From Lasiodiplodia sp. COLG20 (taxonomy: Eukaryota > Ascomycota > Dothideomycetes > Botryosphaeriales > Botryosphaeriaceae): DNA of 64,000 nucleotides. How positions within the stretch are numbered: position 1 is the first letter of the stretch; the number at the start of each line of letters is the position of its first letter. The notes under the pieces were generated by a model. That model made no database searches, was not told where the DNA came from, and saw only the letters and a list, made by a program, of their open reading frames with translations. This document shows positions 61,258-64,000 of the stretch, piece by piece. The DNA lies in the NCBI GenBank assembly GCA_009801085.1, contig VNWV01000003.1:2046001-2110000 (forward strand). The letters run 5' to 3'. The position numbers and the translations under genes were made by a program.

Positions 61258-62516
61258 ATGAGTGCCCAGTCGAACCCCAGCATTTCGTCCGTCAAGACGA
61301 CGCCCTCCTACGAGGGTCAGTCGTCGGACGCCGACTCGAAGAAAAATTCGACGCCCACCCCCCAGCCGGGCTCCGCCAACGCCCAGCAACACAACAATGC
61401 CGCCCAGCCCGGCGCCAAACGCCGCCCGTCGAGAGCAGGCACGCGCAGCGTCAGCACGCTGACCGCCGCCCAGCTGGAGCGCAAGAGAGCCAACGACCGT
61501 GAGGCCCAGCGGGCCATCCGCCAGCGCACCAAGGACCACATTGAGAGCCTGGAGAGGCGGGTGGCCGAGCTCACCGCCCGCGAGCAGGCCAACGGACGCG
61601 TCCATGAGATCATGCAGCGCAACGACGAGCTTGAGCAAGAGAACGCCATCCTGCGGCAGCGCCTCAACCACGCCATGGCCGCGCTTGGCCAGGCTGGCTA
61701 CGCGGAGAGCAATGGTATGTTGCTGCACCACGGCCCCGTATACTTCCTCGCCGGACGGCACGACGCGCGTTGAGCATCGGCGGGGGAGAAAAAGCAAAAA
61801 TGGCGGTTTGGCTGACAGTTCCGCGTTTTGCAGGCCTGCCAAGCGAAAGCGGCATCCTTGCAACGAGCGGCGCCCCGTCGCCTAGCGACAGAATACACAT
61901 CATGAACCAGCCCAGGCCATCGTCGACCCCAACTGCCCGCAGCGTGCCCTCTGTCACGGGCGCAAGTGTGCCGAATGTGCCCTCGCAGGCCGACCAGTGG
62001 CATCACCCGCACGCGAATCCGCACGCCCACCCTGGATACAGCCCGGCAGCCACCACCTCCACCACCGGAGCAGACTCCGCGCCGCCTGTCGACGTTGCTG
62101 CACCGCCAGACGCCATGCGCTGGAGCCCCCACGGCCAGCACGTCAACGCCCCCGTTTCGGTCGCCGAGAGCAGCATGCACCCTGTAGACAACGCTGTGCC
62201 GCATTCCATGGGCTACGGCGGCTACGTCCTGGACGCGAGTGGCCGTCCCGTGCAGTCCCAATACGAGGCCCAGAGCCAGCAAATGGGCTACAGCCATATA
62301 CCCGTCTCCAACGCCCCGCCGCACCCGCCTTCTTACCACGACCAGCGTCATCTTCCAGTGCAGATACCGAACCCTCCCTCCTCCTATTCGCAGTATCCCC
62401 CGCCGCAGAGCTACATTCCCTCGTCGCACCACGGAGAGCCGCTGATCCAACGATCGCCGATGGAGGGCCAGCACATGATGTACAGCATCCCGTCGAACGT
62501 GAAGCCGGAGCAATGA
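61258..62516 (+). CDS. bZIP transcription factor
   Basis: Two exons: 61258-61714 and 61834-62516 (379 aa) around a 119-nt intron. The basic region ERKRANDREAQRAIRQRTK is at ~74-92 and is followed by HIESLERRVAEL and a second coil (NDELEQENAILRQRLNHAM), forming the dimerising zipper. The basic region has the fungal NDREAQRAIR core rather than the AP-1 NxxAAxxCR core, placing it in a filamentous-fungus-specific bZIP group. The C-terminal half is Pro/His/Ser/Tyr-rich and disordered (PPSSYSQYPPPQSY), a likely activation region. An upstream in-frame ATG at 61195 would add 21 residues. I prefer MSAQSNPSISSVKTTPSYEG as start. A long GC-rich upstream region is consistent with a regulated gene. Target genes unknown. 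Confidence 0.88.
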
Positions 62517-63177
62517 GGTTGCCAGGGTTGGAATTGTGAGGAAAGGAAAGGAACATCAACGCACACGCGTACCCAGCCGTTGCACCCCGCCGTGCCACCA
62601 GGGCCACCTGCTTTGTGACGCGATTCTCAACGCTGGAAAATTTGCGGTGCTGCGCTCTGTCCAGGCACCGCTTCAGGCACCGGTCTCGGCTGAGCGCCGC
62701 ACGCAGGCGCGAACGGATTTGGCACTCTAGCCGGGGTTTCAATCGGCGGAGTAGCCTCCCACGGCGCCGCATGAACTACGCAACTGGCGTCAAGAGCGCG
62801 TCAGAAACGCGTCAAAGATAGGAGCTGTTTGTATCATCTAACAGTAATACGAAGGACCGCAATATCAACACCATTATTTCTTGCCGCCTTTATCCGTCGT
62901 CCTACGTCATCACCATGCCAGTACCATTTTCTTAACAGCTAGGATAAAGAACGCAACCTCAGGATCAACAGGCACTTGCAAGGAATTTTCCGCGACCAAA
63001 ACTCTCAGGCCTCTCGGCAACTGACTCGGATGTCGACTCTTCCAGACCCCGGTACCCTGATGAACGTCCCGCCGGTCCATGCTCCGCGGCTTTGGATGGG
63101 ATGGCCCGGCGCGGCCCCAGCTGACCGTGGACCGTAGCTCCGGACCCCGGATCCCGACACTGACTCGGCCGCGTGTA
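62517..63177. other. Convergent intergenic spacer
   Basis: 661 bp between the bZIP stop and the 3' end of the oxygenase gene. No gene seen. Confidence 0.5.
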
Positions 63178-64000
63178 TCAGGACGATTTATGCACGTCTC
63201 GGGCAGCCATGTCGTTTTTTGCCTGTTGTTCGCGGATCTTGGCCAGGATCCGCGGATACTGCCGAGAGGGAAACAAATCAGCCAATCGCTTTGCTTTGCG
63301 AGTTGCGAGGATACGTCGACCAAGTGATGGGTTAAGATTGCGCTTTGCCCTTTACTTGCGCTCTCACCACCAGTGCACCACTCCGCCAACTTCGGCTGAT
63401 CTACCCCCGGGACACGAGGACGGGCCGAATGTGCGTGTGCGACTGGCCGCAGGGGGCCTGGGAAGTGAAAGAAAGGGAAGCGACATTCGCCGATGAGGCC
63501 TACTGTAAGGGCTGAAAGGAAGATCACTCACCCACTTCTCACCGACATCCGGATGGCTCCGGACCCGGTTCACCAATGTCGCCTCGCCCAGGTGGCCCCA
63601 CTGTCCCTTCACAAACGCAAAATCGACCTTATCGTCGCGCCTTTCGCGCTTCAAGGCCCGCACTGCCTCAGGCACGTCCATTTCTTCAAATCGCGCGTCA
63701 TAGCTGACGCCCTGGAAGAACGGGATGCTGAAGCGGGGCCCTTCCCCGCATCGTGGGCTGAGGACCCTGTGCGTCGTCGACGCGCATACGCCCTGAGTGA
63801 TAGCCTCAAGGCCTTGGCCTATGGCAACCACCAACGTGTTGGGCTTTGGTGGGCAGTCTATCCACTCGCCCGTCGCGTTCAGAGCCTGCAGTCCACGATG
63901 CGGCGAAGCCTGCAGGAGGTACGACGTGAGCATGCTGTCCTTATGCGGGCCCACACCCTGTCGCGCAATCTCGTCGTCGTCGTCCACGTCCGGTGACACC
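63178..64000 (-). CDS. 2-oxoglutarate/Fe(II)-dependent oxygenase, isopenicillin-N-synthase-like (5' part outside window)
   Basis: Two exons are visible: 63532-64000 (continuing beyond the right edge) and the last exon 63178-63258 (26 codons plus stop), across a 273-nt intron (GTGAGT..CAG). The core has VGPHKDSMLTSYLLQ with the iron ligands His and Asp (HKD), then ASTTHRVLSP with the distal His, and RFSIPFFQG with the Arg-x-Ser that binds 2-oxoglutarate. The end of the domain reads HPDVGEKW|YPRILAKIREQQ across the intron, as in fungal members. This family does hydroxylations, desaturations and ring closures in primary or secondary metabolism; the substrate is not predictable. The N-terminal DIOX_N domain must lie beyond position 64000. 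Confidence 0.85.

Overview
The window is nuclear DNA of a filamentous ascomycete (Pezizomycotina). The evidence is split genes with short introns (mostly 49-64 nt, GT..AG), a NoxA-type NADPH oxidase, a 14-3-3 protein, a Dia2/Pof3-type F-box protein, a fungal IIC P-type ATPase, a secreted heme-thiolate peroxidase and a class 3 lipase. Base composition is moderately GC-rich and there is no AT-rich, RIP-like block. Dothideomycetes is my best guess, held weakly. I rebuilt exons by hand from splice sites and family alignments from memory. Every complete spliced model closes in frame. No tRNA, rRNA, transposon, CRISPR array or prophage is visible.

Layout. 1-156 is the 3' end of an unrecognised coiled-coil gene. 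157-13844 is a sparse stretch holding one small gene (SCOC-like short coiled-coil protein, 6885-7532). 13845-17443 has a 14-3-3 gene diverging from the ATP synthase inhibitor IF1. 18159-28420 is dense and mitochondrial: beta-MPP and the Sdh4 membrane anchor share a 238-bp promoter, followed by a secreted lipase, LYS1, then TIM10 diverging from mitochondrial lysyl-tRNA synthetase. 29033-33096 holds DIA2/POF3 and a CTNNBL1-like gene back to back over 195 bp. 33664-35760 holds an NTF2-like protein and a heme aldoxime dehydratase. 35854-39420 holds three uncharacterised genes. 41530-43336 is noxA. 44058-49173 holds a hypothetical gene and the IIC ATPase. 51289-57927 holds a chloroperoxidase/peroxygenase-family gene, a DUF1479 gene and a GH1 beta-glucosidase. 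58-61 kb is GC-rich with one doubtful small ORF. 61258-62516 is a bZIP factor, and 63178 to the right edge is the 3' part of a 2-oxoglutarate/Fe(II) oxygenase.

How genes may work together. Five nuclear genes for mitochondrial proteins (IF1, beta-MPP, Sdh4, Tim10, mitochondrial LysRS) lie within 11.5 kb, covering ATP synthase control, presequence cleavage, respiratory complex II, inner-membrane import chaperoning and organellar translation. LYS1 carries a perfect TGAGTCA site upstream, as expected for Gcn4/CpcA control. I did not find a clearly new multi-gene system. The best leads are the mitochondrial cluster, the 13.7-kb sparse stretch, a duplicated 20-residue motif in a hypothetical protein, a peroxidase with an E-T-D acid-base motif, and a small Cys/Trp-rich ORF at 58.7 kb.
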